A stretch of DNA of 64,000 nt from JAWKZG01 sp041396125 (GTDB taxonomy: Bacteria; Pseudomonadota; Gammaproteobacteria; Competibacterales; Competibacteraceae), in the NCBI GenBank assembly GCA_041396125.1, contig JAWKZG010000023.1, forward strand, positions 17,104 through 81,103. The letters are read 5' to 3'. The notes beneath the pieces were generated by a model. The model was given only the letters and a program-made list of their open reading frames with translations. It ran no database searches and had not been told where the DNA came from. A program made the translations under genes and the position numbers. Positions 29,679-39,094 of this stretch are shown in pieces (positions within the stretch are counted from its first letter, which is position 1; each line of letters opens with the position of its first letter).

Positions 29679-32600
29679 ACGATACCTTAAGTACAACAGC
29701 CGCGAGCCCGATTATTCTGGGACTTTTGCTGCTGTGCCTGGCCGGGTTTGTGCGGGCTGCAGACTCGCTCGAACCTGCCGGTTTGCCTTTACAGCAAGCG
29801 TCGCTGCGCTGGGATAATATCGAAGGCGCACCCTATTGGCTGTCAGGCCCGCAGCCACGTTACGACCGTGCCCAGGGCGTGCATCTGATCACACTCAAGC
29901 CCATTGAACCGCTGCAATTGTGGCTACCTGAAAGCACGCAACTGCGGCTCTATCATCCGGCTGGCAAAGTGGCACCGGAAATGCTCAGCGTGGCCATTAG
30001 CAACGGCAGCGGACTGTATTACTACCCACCGCCACAGCGAGATCAGCAGGGCCAGAACCTGCTGTTTACAAGTTCTGACACCAGCCTGGTGCGCGTGCAG
30101 GCGCACAGTACCCCACTGCAACTGGCCTTGTTCGTGGCCCGCCTGGAGCCGCCGGTTTCGCTCACCGCCTATCGTGATTTGATCGAACTGCCAACCGCTG
30201 CTGTGAACGTCCAGGTTCAGCACCGCGAGAGCGAACGGTTCTGGCCGCTCAGCCCGCAGCAGCCCTTACACGTCCAACTGCAAGGCCCACAACGTATTAT
30301 CGTACGCTATCGAACCCGTTTGCCGGCAGAACTGGACGCTATCGTCCAGCCTGTGCAGCTTGGCATAAATCTGCAGGGCCAACCCTGGCAGATCATTGAA
30401 CGAACCGCCGTCGTACAGCAAAATCGCGCCGTCTGGATAGACGACTGCATACAGCCGGTCAGCCGGGAAGACTTCTTTTATCTGGATATTCCGGACGGCC
30501 CGCAGCAACTGAGTCTGCACACCGGCACACCGCTGCTGATCCGCCTGCAAACACTGGCCGGGCCGGATGATTATCTGCTGCCTGCCCTGAACGCACCGGC
30601 TTCCGCGATCACAGACCTGCGCGCCAGCCTGTTCTTGCCATTCTCGCTGGCATCAGTCTGGAATATGGCAGACGAGGCGCTGGACCGGCAACTACACAAT
30701 CCGGATCTGACCACTCGCCTGCTCGCGGTGCAGCGGCTTATCCGCGATAACCGCTACCGCGATGGCCGCCTGATCGCCGCCAATATGCTGGATCGGCTGG
30801 CAGCCGAACAGCCGCCGCTGGCCACTGATCTGATCAGATTAGCCGCAGCAACCAGAAACCGCCACGGCTTCTGGCGGGCACTACCGCCCAGCCATTTACC
30901 GGCGCATGCTAAACCCGTACCAGCCTGGGCGGACTTGCCAGGTGATCTGGTCGCCGATCAAGCTGCTGCTGTGCGCATATTGCCGCCCCTGAGCCCTGCC
31001 CTGCGTAACAGCCTGCCGGACCGGATCGCGTTTTTCACCCTGCCGGCTGATGCAGCACTCAGCTATACCCTGCCGGCAACCCGGACGGGCTCGCAATTAC
31101 AGCTGCTGATTGCACTGCCGGACAATACCAATCCCATCGAACTGCAGCTGCAGTTTGCGGACGCTCCACCACTGCGTTTGCGCTTATCAGAAGAGGCTTC
31201 AGGCGACGCTCCAGACAACACTCAGGCAAGGGCCTTACCGCGTTACCCCAGCCTGTCCCGGATCGTGCTCAACAGTGCTGCGGCAACCTTCGGAATAAGC
31301 CCGGCACAACAGTTGTCAGCCCCGACAGCACATACCGCACATGCCACTTTTAATCTGCCGCCTAACGTGCAGCAGATTCGCCTGTCCGGTGCCACGCAAA
31401 CCGTGGCTGTTGCGCTGCGCTATCGGGCCGATGCGGGCTATAAATTGAGGGAGCAGGCCTGGCTGGATTTACAGGCACAATTGTCTCCAGCCACACGGCA
31501 GCGGCTGTACTGGCCGCAGACCAATAATATGCAGATCGGCCGGGATGCAGTCCTGCAGCGCGAACTGGCTAATCAACAAGAACCCTTATTGCGTTTTTTG
31601 CGTAACCGGATGACCGCCTGGCGCACCGCCACAGCAGCCAAATCGGCGCGGATAAAAGATGCTGATCTGGCCGGCACCGTACGGCAATTACAGACACAGG
31701 GCCTGCATTATCTGGCCGAACAGTATCTACGCGCCGCTTATCTATATGCCGACAGTGCCGCTCTGCGCCAATTCGCTTTTGCACAGCTACATACGTTTTA
31801 CAGCGCTCATAATGAGTCCTTTGCGCTGGAGGGTCTGCTCAGCACCGCCTTGCAACGGGACGGTTCGCTGACCGCCCAGACGGAACTGGTACAACGCCTG
31901 AACGACACCGGCCGATCATACTGGGCCATTTTGCTGGCGCAGGCCATGCCACCGGATCAGCAACCGCTGGACAGCCTGCTGCAAGCCAGTTACAGCCTCG
32001 GCTGGTGGACCTTGTTCAACACCACGCTGGAACGGCTGGACGATCCCCAGCAACAGGCCTACTGGCGCGGTTTACAGGCCCAGCAGCAAGGCGATTACGA
32101 AGCTGCCCGGCAATTCTGGACAGCCGCCGGCACACGCGGCAAAGCCTGGCTGGCAGCGCTGGAGCAGGGTCTGGCGATCAGCACCCGACTGCAAGCCGGT
32201 GAACACACGCCACAAAAACTGGACGACCCGACGCTGGACGACTGGCCACAATGGTGGGCCAGCCAGCCCGGCCCGTACAGCTGGCAGGATGCAGACGAGC
32301 TGGCCACTCGCTATGCCGGCGGCGCATTGCTTTATGCGCCGGATCTCGATCTGTGCAGTCACTATTTCCGTGCCAGCCGCACGCAACCGCTGGAACTGCA
32401 GGTGCAGGGGCCTGCAAGACTGCGACTGGACAGCCGCCTGCTATATCCGACAACACCGGCAACAGCGGTGAACGATTGGTTATTGATCGAAGCCGGCCCG
32501 ACCAGCCTGCGCTATCCGGTCAATGCCGACCGCCCCGCTGCCGGCCTGCAACTGACCAGCGCTGCGTCAGAACAACCCGGCCGTTTGCACAGCGTCGAAT

Positions 32601-34855
32601 TGACCGTACCTGCAGGTTCTCATACGCTCCGCCTGTACGCACGCGATCATGTGGCGCTGTTTCAGCTCAAAGCCTGGCGCCCGGTCTATCCACTCAGTAT
32701 GCTGCCCGCCCCTGGCCCGGCCGCGTATTTAGCGCTGGCAGCCAGATCAGCCAGACCTGACGAAGCAGACAACACAAGGCCAATGCCGCAAGCCTCGTCT
32801 TTGTTCACTATTCAGCAATGCCGTCTGCTGCCGGTCAGCCTTACCGCGCCCCGGCGGCGCAATACGGTGTTGCTGGACCCGCCGTTAAACACACCGCACC
32901 GCGCACCGCAGGATACTGTCAAACTGACCGACCCGGTGCTCGCTCAGGCCAGTCGATGGCTCTGGGCCCGTGAGGCCCGTTCGGATGCCGCTGCACCAGC
33001 CCCCGCTGCTGAGCAGTTTTTCCAGCAGCATCGGGCCAACCCTGTGCTGGAACCGCTACGCCAGCGTCTGCTGGGTAATGCCCGCTGGCTGTATCTGGAC
33101 AATATCGCCGGTTCGGCCGGTATCCGGGCCGTTGAGCTGCCCGATGGCTGGCAGCCGGAAAGCCCGGAGCTGTCCCTGCGACAGGCTTTGCTGCCACCGC
33201 TGCAGGCGCATGAGCGCCGTCTCGGCAGTGCTCAGAGTCTGACACTGACCCTGTTTAACCCGGTCGCAAGCCGTTTGTCCATCACGCTGCAGCTGGAAGA
33301 TCTGCTGGATGCCACCTCCCCCCTGCCCAGCCAGGTGTTTTATCAACTGGATCAGCAGACGCGCCAGACCCTGCAATTGCACGCTGGTCAAACACGCGAT
33401 CTGAGCCTGACCCTGCCGGCTGGCGAGCATTTTCTGCAGATCGGTTTACAGCCGTCGTACAGCAACCGTTATCTGCGCCTGGGACTGGCCGATTCAGCCA
33501 GTCTGCCGGAAGCTGATGTGCTGCAGCAGGATCAGCGCTGGTTTCATATTGCCCGCCACGAGCAAGCACTCAGTCTGTATCTGCAAGGGCCCGCCTGGTT
33601 GCGCATTGACAGCTATCAGGACGGCACTGTGCAATCGCAGTACCGGCAGCTCGGCGCAGGCTGGCAGCAGTTTGAGCTGACCCCTCCGGCTGGTCGCGAG
33701 GAAGCGCTGTATCGGGTTTATCAGCGTGTCTATAAAGATGCTCTGGACAGCAGCCCGCCACCACTCCCCCGCCCGGCCGGCTCTGGCCCTGCCCCGCTAG
33801 CCGCGCCTCCTGTCACCCGCACCGAACCTGCTGCGCCAGCAACACAGATCAGCCTGGACGACCGGTACCGGCTGGGGCAACAGGAAGATGGCACCTGGAG
33901 TTTCGGCGCAGCGCTGGTCAGTCGGCGTAATCTGGACGATGAGCCCGGCACAGCGACTGCAGCCGAACGCTTCAGCGAGTTCACTGCCGGTTATCGCTAC
34001 TTCGATCCGGTGCGCTCGGTCTGGTATCACAGTGCATTGGCGGCGCGACTGCGGCAGGATGGCGACCCCACTCTGGTCGCCCGCAACCGGATGGCTTTTT
34101 CTATCCGTCCGTCTTCGCGCTGGACACCGGTTTCGGTGCTGCTGCGGGGTGATTTCTTCGCGCAACGCCCCACGAACGACGCCGATCTGGAGTGGTCGGC
34201 CTATCTGTCCGCCAGTGCAGTGCAGAATTTCACTATCAGCCCCACAACCGATCACTTTCTGCGTGCCGAGCTGTTTGTGCGCCCGCTCAGTCTGGACGAC
34301 AATCCCTATCCCGACGGCCTGCTTGATCAGGATATTTTCAGCCGCTATAAAGCCGATCACCGCTATGGCTTGCGACTGTCCGACAGCTGGCGACATCGCC
34401 CCTGGCTGGATACCGAATGGGGTGCCAGTCTGGGCTTGAGCACGAACGAAGACTTCAACCCGCTGCAGCCGGATTATCTGCAGGCCCGACTGACCTGGCG
34501 TCAGCTGCTAGGCAACTGGCAGACCGATCTGAGTTATCGGGTACGGCGTTATTTCGACGACGACGACCGCCGCAAGGCCAGCACCGAACAACGCCTGTAT
34601 CTGGCCCTCGACTGGCATTACTGGACACGGCAGCAACAGCGCTGGCAACTGGGCTTTAACTGGGATTACGACCTCGAAGAAAACAGCAGCAGCTGGCTGC
34701 TGCAACTGCAATGGCACGGTGGTGAGGGTCGCGGTTTGCATGACTTCCGGCCCGGCGAGATTGACTTCGACACTATCCGCAAATATCGCGCCCAGCAGGT
34801 AGACAACAACCGACTCAGTCCGGTATTCGACGAGGCTGCTGTTGAAACCCGCTAA
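29675..34855 (+). CDS. Very large outer-membrane beta-barrel protein, probable polymer exporter
   Basis: A 1726-aa protein beginning at the ATGA overlap (signal peptide IILGLLLLCLAGFVRAADS). Residues 30-600 and 860-1350 are beta-rich with a recurring motif such as VQGPARLRLDSRLLYP and LQGPAWLRIDSYQDG. Residues 617-840 are helical and TPR-like (LAEQYLRAAYLYADSAALRQ; YWRGLQAQQQGDYEAARQF). A Pro/Ala-rich linker (1359-1390) leads to a final 335 residues of alternating amphipathic strands with aromatic girdles (GAALVSRRN, YSAYLSASAV-like segments, DWHYWTRQQQRWQLGFNWDY, WLLQLQWHGG), about 16 strands, typical of an outer-membrane barrel. The combination of helical repeats and a C-terminal barrel resembles exopolysaccharide exporters such as the BcsC and PelB types. 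It would give the operon an outer-membrane pore. Confidence 0.75.
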   Translation: MNDTLSTTAASPIILGLLLLCLAGFVRAADSLEPAGLPLQQASLRWDNIEGAPYWLSGPQPRYDRAQGVHLITLKPIEPLQLWLPESTQLRLYHPAGKVAPEMLSVAISNGSGLYYYPPPQRDQQGQNLLFTSSDTSLVRVQAHSTPLQLALFVARLEPPVSLTAYRDLIELPTAAVNVQVQHRESERFWPLSPQQPLHVQLQGPQRIIVRYRTRLPAELDAIVQPVQLGINLQGQPWQIIERTAVVQQNRAVWIDDCIQPVSREDFFYLDIPDGPQQLSLHTGTPLLIRLQTLAGPDDYLLPALNAPASAITDLRASLFLPFSLASVWNMADEALDRQLHNPDLTTRLLAVQRLIRDNRYRDGRLIAANMLDRLAAEQPPLATDLIRLAAATRNRHGFWRALPPSHLPAHAKPVPAWADLPGDLVADQAAAVRILPPLSPALRNSLPDRIAFFTLPADAALSYTLPATRTGSQLQLLIALPDNTNPIELQLQFADAPPLRLRLSEEASGDAPDNTQARALPRYPSLSRIVLNSAAATFGISPAQQLSAPTAHTAHATFNLPPNVQQIRLSGATQTVAVALRYRADAGYKLREQAWLDLQAQLSPATRQRLYWPQTNNMQIGRDAVLQRELANQQEPLLRFLRNRMTAWRTATAAKSARIKDADLAGTVRQLQTQGLHYLAEQYLRAAYLYADSAALRQFAFAQLHTFYSAHNESFALEGLLSTALQRDGSLTAQTELVQRLNDTGRSYWAILLAQAMPPDQQPLDSLLQASYSLGWWTLFNTTLERLDDPQQQAYWRGLQAQQQGDYEAARQFWTAAGTRGKAWLAALEQGLAISTRLQAGEHTPQKLDDPTLDDWPQWWASQPGPYSWQDADELATRYAGGALLYAPDLDLCSHYFRASRTQPLELQVQGPARLRLDSRLLYPTTPATAVNDWLLIEAGPTSLRYPVNADRPAAGLQLTSAASEQPGRLHSVELTVPAGSHTLRLYARDHVALFQLKAWRPVYPLSMLPAPGPAAYLALAARSARPDEADNTRPMPQASSLFTIQQCRLLPVSLTAPRRRNTVLLDPPLNTPHRAPQDTVKLTDPVLAQASRWLWAREARSDAAAPAPAAEQFFQQHRANPVLEPLRQRLLGNARWLYLDNIAGSAGIRAVELPDGWQPESPELSLRQALLPPLQAHERRLGSAQSLTLTLFNPVASRLSITLQLEDLLDATSPLPSQVFYQLDQQTRQTLQLHAGQTRDLSLTLPAGEHFLQIGLQPSYSNRYLRLGLADSASLPEADVLQQDQRWFHIARHEQALSLYLQGPAWLRIDSYQDGTVQSQYRQLGAGWQQFELTPPAGREEALYRVYQRVYKDALDSSPPPLPRPAGSGPAPLAAPPVTRTEPAAPATQISLDDRYRLGQQEDGTWSFGAALVSRRNLDDEPGTATAAERFSEFTAGYRYFDPVRSVWYHSALAARLRQDGDPTLVARNRMAFSIRPSSRWTPVSVLLRGDFFAQRPTNDADLEWSAYLSASAVQNFTISPTTDHFLRAELFVRPLSLDDNPYPDGLLDQDIFSRYKADHRYGLRLSDSWRHRPWLDTEWGASLGLSTNEDFNPLQPDYLQARLTWRQLLGNWQTDLSYRVRRYFDDDDRRKASTEQRLYLALDWHYWTRQQQRWQLGFNWDYDLEENSSSWLLQLQWHGGEGRGLHDFRPGEIDFDTIRKYRAQQVDNNRLSPVFDEAAVETR

Positions 34856-37800
34856 CCGCGACCTGCACCAGCTGCTGGCGCAGGATCTGCCACCGCTGGT
34901 GGCCAAACTGGAGCAGCGGGCGCTGAGCTCGCTCGCCAGCGCCTGGCAACACTGGCTGACACTGCAGCCGACGGAGCAGGAAAAAACCCGCAAACCACAC
35001 CAACTGCTGAGCGAATTCCTGCCGCTGCATATCACGTCCCTGCAGCAGGAGCTGTCGGCCCTGCGCGGACATTATGCCGACTTTGCACGGCGCTATAGCA
35101 ATGCGGCCAACCGGATCGAACAGCAGACCCATCTGCTCGAATTTGCCCGTCAGATGGGCCAGTCGCCACGCGGTTTACGGCAAGATCGCAGAGCCCTGCG
35201 GCGCTGGCTGGACCGGGATGCACTGACTGACCGCTATCGACGCCGCCAGGCCGGGCTGGAAAAACAGCTCAGCTTTGCACTGGACCGGCTGGCGGTGGCA
35301 GGCCGGGCCACGCTGGCTGAAATAGGCCCTGAGCGCGGCTATGAATGGATCTGGCGGCGGCTGGATATGGAAAAATTCCTGACTCCCTGGCTTATCTACA
35401 ATGGCGATCCGCGGGTGCGCATCGCAGCCTTCAAATGCCTGGGGCAAGCTTTGCGGCAACTGCCCGGCACACAGCATGAAACCTATATCGGTGCCGATAC
35501 GCTGCGCTATGTCTACCGGGTCGCGCTGGATGCCGGGCAGGATGTCTGGCTACAGTGTGAAGCCCTCAGTCTGCTGGCTGATCTGTCCTTACAGCGTTTC
35601 ATCGAAGTCGCAGAACAGCGCCTGCGACACCCGAAAACAGATCCCGACCTGTTTGTACGCCAGCATATCGGGGCGCTGCTGACGGAGAGCGTCACAGCGC
35701 CAGTCCAACTCGATATGCTGCTGGCACTGCTGATGCGCGACCCCAGCCCGTTCGTGCGCCAGGGTCTGGCCGAACGCCTATTACAGTTGCCCGTAGCCAG
35801 CCGTTTGCAGCCGCTGCTGTATCTGATCGGCGAAGATCCCTCGGCACAGGTACGCGCCAGCGCTGTACTGCAACTGGCGCAATGGGCTGATGCGGACAGC
35901 CCGGAGCACGAGTTGCAACTGCTTGGCACAGAGCTCATGAGCCGAGAAACCGATCCGTTCGTACTCAGAGTCAGTCTGCGGGCTATCTGGCAGCGCCATG
36001 CCCGGCTGCTGGAACAGCAACAGGAAGCCGCTGCTGTCAACTGGCTGGACACCCTGGCACCACTCATTGAGCACCTGCATCAAACAGCGCCCGATTTAGC
36101 GGTAAGACGCTGGGCGGCCCAGACCCGTGAGCAGTTATGGGCACAGGCCAGCGCCGAGCGCCGGGTGCTGCTGGAGCAGCTCCAGGCACTACTGGCCGAT
36201 ACCCGACCTGGTCACCGCAAGCGCTTGCGCAAACAGTTGCCCACTCGTGTGGATGAAATGACACTGGGCCGCTTGCTGGCTATCAGCGCCCGCGGTGATT
36301 TTGGTTGGGATGTCAACCAGGGCCTGCTCGGTCGCACGTTTTACCGCGCCCAGCGGCTGGGTTTTCGCAGTTGGCGCTGGTTACATGAATTGCGCCATTC
36401 GGCTACTGATAAACGGCAGGCGTTTTCGCATGTCTGCGGGCGGGTGTATCGCGGCACACTGCGTGCGCCCTCAACCATACTGGCCGAACTGGCACAGACC
36501 AAGGTGCCCGGCGAACCCGTTTATATGCCGACCGAGGACGGCTGGCGACCGTATCTGCCGCTGCCCGATGAACTGCTGTCCTGTATCGATCACAGCAAGG
36601 GGCTGCTGACGATTTATAGCGCTGAAGGTATCACCGCGATTCAGGCACCGCGCTCGCTGTACGGCAAACTGAAAGCCCGCTGGCTGCTGACCTGGCGTTT
36701 TAGTGACTACGCGCAGCGGCGCAACTGGCAGGAAGACAGCCAAACCGAGCCTGCAGACTATATCCAGGCTATTCAGCAGCTGGGCTTTACCGTGCGTTTG
36801 CAACGCTATCCTGACGAACCTGCATCGCAGTCCTTACAGGCGCGGCTCGACCCGGCTGTCAGCCGGTTTTTTCCGGCTTTTCTGCCGCTGGCTGATCCGG
36901 TTTTCTGGCAACATCTGCGCGATTATTTTTTCTCGGTTTACGAGAACTCGCTACAGCATCTGGCCTTGTTTCTGGCCCTCATGAGCGGGTTGTTCTTCGG
37001 TCGCCACTGGCTCAGCAATCAGCGCGTACGTCGGGCACGACGGCGTATTCCACTGGTTATCGGCGGCTGGGGCACACGCGGCAAGTCCGGCACCGAACGG
37101 CTCAAGGCCGCGCTGTTCAACGCTTTGGGCAGCTCGGTGCTGTCCAAAACCACTGGCTGCGAAGCGATGTTTCTGTACGGTTATCCGTTTGGCGATCTGA
37201 CCGAATTATTCCTGTTTCGCCCCTACGATAAAGCCACCATCTGGGAACAGACCCAGGTCTTGCGGCTGGCTGATCGTCTGGACGGTGATGTGCTGCTATG
37301 GGAGTGCATGGGGCTGGGTAAGGATTTTGTGCATGTCCTGCAACGCCAGTGGATGCGCGACGATCTGGCCACGATCACCAATACCTATCCCGATCACGAA
37401 GATGTGCAGGGGCCGGCTGGCTATAATATTCCAGAGGTGATGACTGCGTTCATCCCGGCCCAGGCCACCCTGTTGACCAGCGAAGAACAAATGCTGCCGA
37501 TCCTGCGCAGTGCGGCCCAGCAGCTTGACACCCGTCTGCGTACCGTTGACTGGCTGGAAGCCGGTCTGCTGACGCCGGATATCCTGGCTCGTTTTCCGTA
37601 CCAGGAACACCCCTACAATATCGCCCTGGTACTGGCCCTGGCCGAAGAACTGGGTATTGCCAGCGCCTATGCGCTGAAAGAAATGGCGGACCGGGTGGTG
37701 GCGGATCTGGGGGTTCTGAAAACCTATCCGACAGCGCCCGTGCAAAGCCGTCGTCTGAGTTTTGTCAACGGCATGTCGGCCAATGAACGCTTCGGCTGCC

Positions 37801-39029
37801 TGGGCAACTGGCAGCGAATGGGCTTTGCGGAGCATGATCCCTACACCACGCCCGGCGAGTGGATCACCACCGTAGTCAATAACCGGGCCGACCGCATTCC
37901 GCGCTCACGGGTGTTCGCCAGTATTCTGGTAGCGGAAATCAGCGCTGTCCGGCATGTGTTGATCGGTACCAACCTGACCGGGCTGCAGCGCTATATCCGC
38001 GACAGCTGGGATGAATACAGCGCTGCTATCCATTTATGGCCCGATGCTGACACCTCAACACAGGCCAACAGCACGGCGGTCGCGACCCTGACCCGAATGG
38101 CCCGGCGGCAGCGTGTGCCACTACAGACAGCGCATCTGCAGGCTGAATTACGGATCATGCTGGCGGCGCTGGCGATCAATCCGGATGAAACCGCACTGGC
38201 ACAACTCTGTCAGCAGCCGGACACACTCAGCACTTGTCTGGATACCACACAGCCTGATTATCAGGCCGTCGCTGAACAGTTACGCCGGCAACACACCCAT
38301 TGGCAGCAGTACGAGACCCTGAAAGACCGTATTCAACACTGCGAATTGTCTGAACGAGCCGCCTGCGAGCGCGATTTCCAGCGATTATTGTGGGACTGGT
38401 TCAGCGCCAAACTGATCGTTGTAGACGATCCACTCGCTACCGGCGAACATATTCTGCACATGCTCTGGCAGCGCACGCCACCGGGTTTTCACAATCGCAT
38501 CATGGGTATCCAGAACATCAAGGGAACCGGGCTGGATTTCATTTATCGCTGGCAGGACTGGGAAATCTGCTATCACGCCGCCAATAAGCTGCTCAGCGAG
38601 CAGATGAGTGAGGTCAACGCCGGACTGCGTACCCTGAGTGGCTTTCAGGGCTATGGTCAATTATGCGCCGAATACCTGACCGACACGCTGGAACAGGCCC
38701 GCCATCAGCCCGCCATGCAGAGCGAACTGCAGCAGGCTGAACTGGCCCAGATCCGCAGTGATCTGGCGACCAGCATGAACCGGATTGCCGGGCAATTACA
38801 CCAGCAGCACCAGGCACAAAGCATGCTGGAACGGCTGGCTGCCCGTATCGAACCTTTCCTGGATGCCGGTGATGCCGTCCGTCGCCGCAAGCGAGCGGAC
38901 CGCATTTATCGTGATCTGCTGGCCGAACGCATCAGCCTGCAACGCACAGCGCAGGAGCTGCAAGCCGTCAATAAACGCCAGAAAGGCGGCTGGCTGGCAA
39001 AAAAAATTCGTGACCGCCTGCTCCGCTAG
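34842..39029 (+). CDS. pgsB: PgsB/CapB-like Mur-ligase-type amide ligase fused to HEAT-like repeats and a coiled-coil tail
   Basis: A 1395-aa protein (TTG start overlapping the upstream gene by 14 bases). Bacillus PgsB is about 393 aa. Here residues 1-170 are helical, 180-440 are HEAT-like (DPRVRIAAFKCLGQALRQL, DPSPFVRQGLAERLLQL, DPSAQVRASAVLQLAQW) and about 703-722 form one membrane helix. The ligase core from 735 has the P-loop GGWGTRGKSGTERLKAAL near 741, SKTTGCEAMF, WECMGLG near 820, NTYPDHEDVQGP near 850, FVNGMSANERFG near 973 and NNRADRIPRSR near 1010. All have direct counterparts in PgsB. The last 180 residues are a charged coiled coil. It should activate a carboxylate with ATP and form an amide bond; glutamate is the default substrate, unproven here. 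It closes the operon. Confidence 0.88.
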   Translation: MKPANRDLHQLLAQDLPPLVAKLEQRALSSLASAWQHWLTLQPTEQEKTRKPHQLLSEFLPLHITSLQQELSALRGHYADFARRYSNAANRIEQQTHLLEFARQMGQSPRGLRQDRRALRRWLDRDALTDRYRRRQAGLEKQLSFALDRLAVAGRATLAEIGPERGYEWIWRRLDMEKFLTPWLIYNGDPRVRIAAFKCLGQALRQLPGTQHETYIGADTLRYVYRVALDAGQDVWLQCEALSLLADLSLQRFIEVAEQRLRHPKTDPDLFVRQHIGALLTESVTAPVQLDMLLALLMRDPSPFVRQGLAERLLQLPVASRLQPLLYLIGEDPSAQVRASAVLQLAQWADADSPEHELQLLGTELMSRETDPFVLRVSLRAIWQRHARLLEQQQEAAAVNWLDTLAPLIEHLHQTAPDLAVRRWAAQTREQLWAQASAERRVLLEQLQALLADTRPGHRKRLRKQLPTRVDEMTLGRLLAISARGDFGWDVNQGLLGRTFYRAQRLGFRSWRWLHELRHSATDKRQAFSHVCGRVYRGTLRAPSTILAELAQTKVPGEPVYMPTEDGWRPYLPLPDELLSCIDHSKGLLTIYSAEGITAIQAPRSLYGKLKARWLLTWRFSDYAQRRNWQEDSQTEPADYIQAIQQLGFTVRLQRYPDEPASQSLQARLDPAVSRFFPAFLPLADPVFWQHLRDYFFSVYENSLQHLALFLALMSGLFFGRHWLSNQRVRRARRRIPLVIGGWGTRGKSGTERLKAALFNALGSSVLSKTTGCEAMFLYGYPFGDLTELFLFRPYDKATIWEQTQVLRLADRLDGDVLLWECMGLGKDFVHVLQRQWMRDDLATITNTYPDHEDVQGPAGYNIPEVMTAFIPAQATLLTSEEQMLPILRSAAQQLDTRLRTVDWLEAGLLTPDILARFPYQEHPYNIALVLALAEELGIASAYALKEMADRVVADLGVLKTYPTAPVQSRRLSFVNGMSANERFGCLGNWQRMGFAEHDPYTTPGEWITTVVNNRADRIPRSRVFASILVAEISAVRHVLIGTNLTGLQRYIRDSWDEYSAAIHLWPDADTSTQANSTAVATLTRMARRQRVPLQTAHLQAELRIMLAALAINPDETALAQLCQQPDTLSTCLDTTQPDYQAVAEQLRRQHTHWQQYETLKDRIQHCELSERAACERDFQRLLWDWFSAKLIVVDDPLATGEHILHMLWQRTPPGFHNRIMGIQNIKGTGLDFIYRWQDWEICYHAANKLLSEQMSEVNAGLRTLSGFQGYGQLCAEYLTDTLEQARHQPAMQSELQQAELAQIRSDLATSMNRIAGQLHQQHQAQSMLERLAARIEPFLDAGDAVRRRKRADRIYRDLLAERISLQRTAQELQAVNKRQKGGWLAKKIRDRLLR

Positions 39030-39094
39030 CCCTTTTTACAGCGCTATACGCTATGCTTACTTAACATCTAAACCAAAATCAAAAGGAGGACGTT

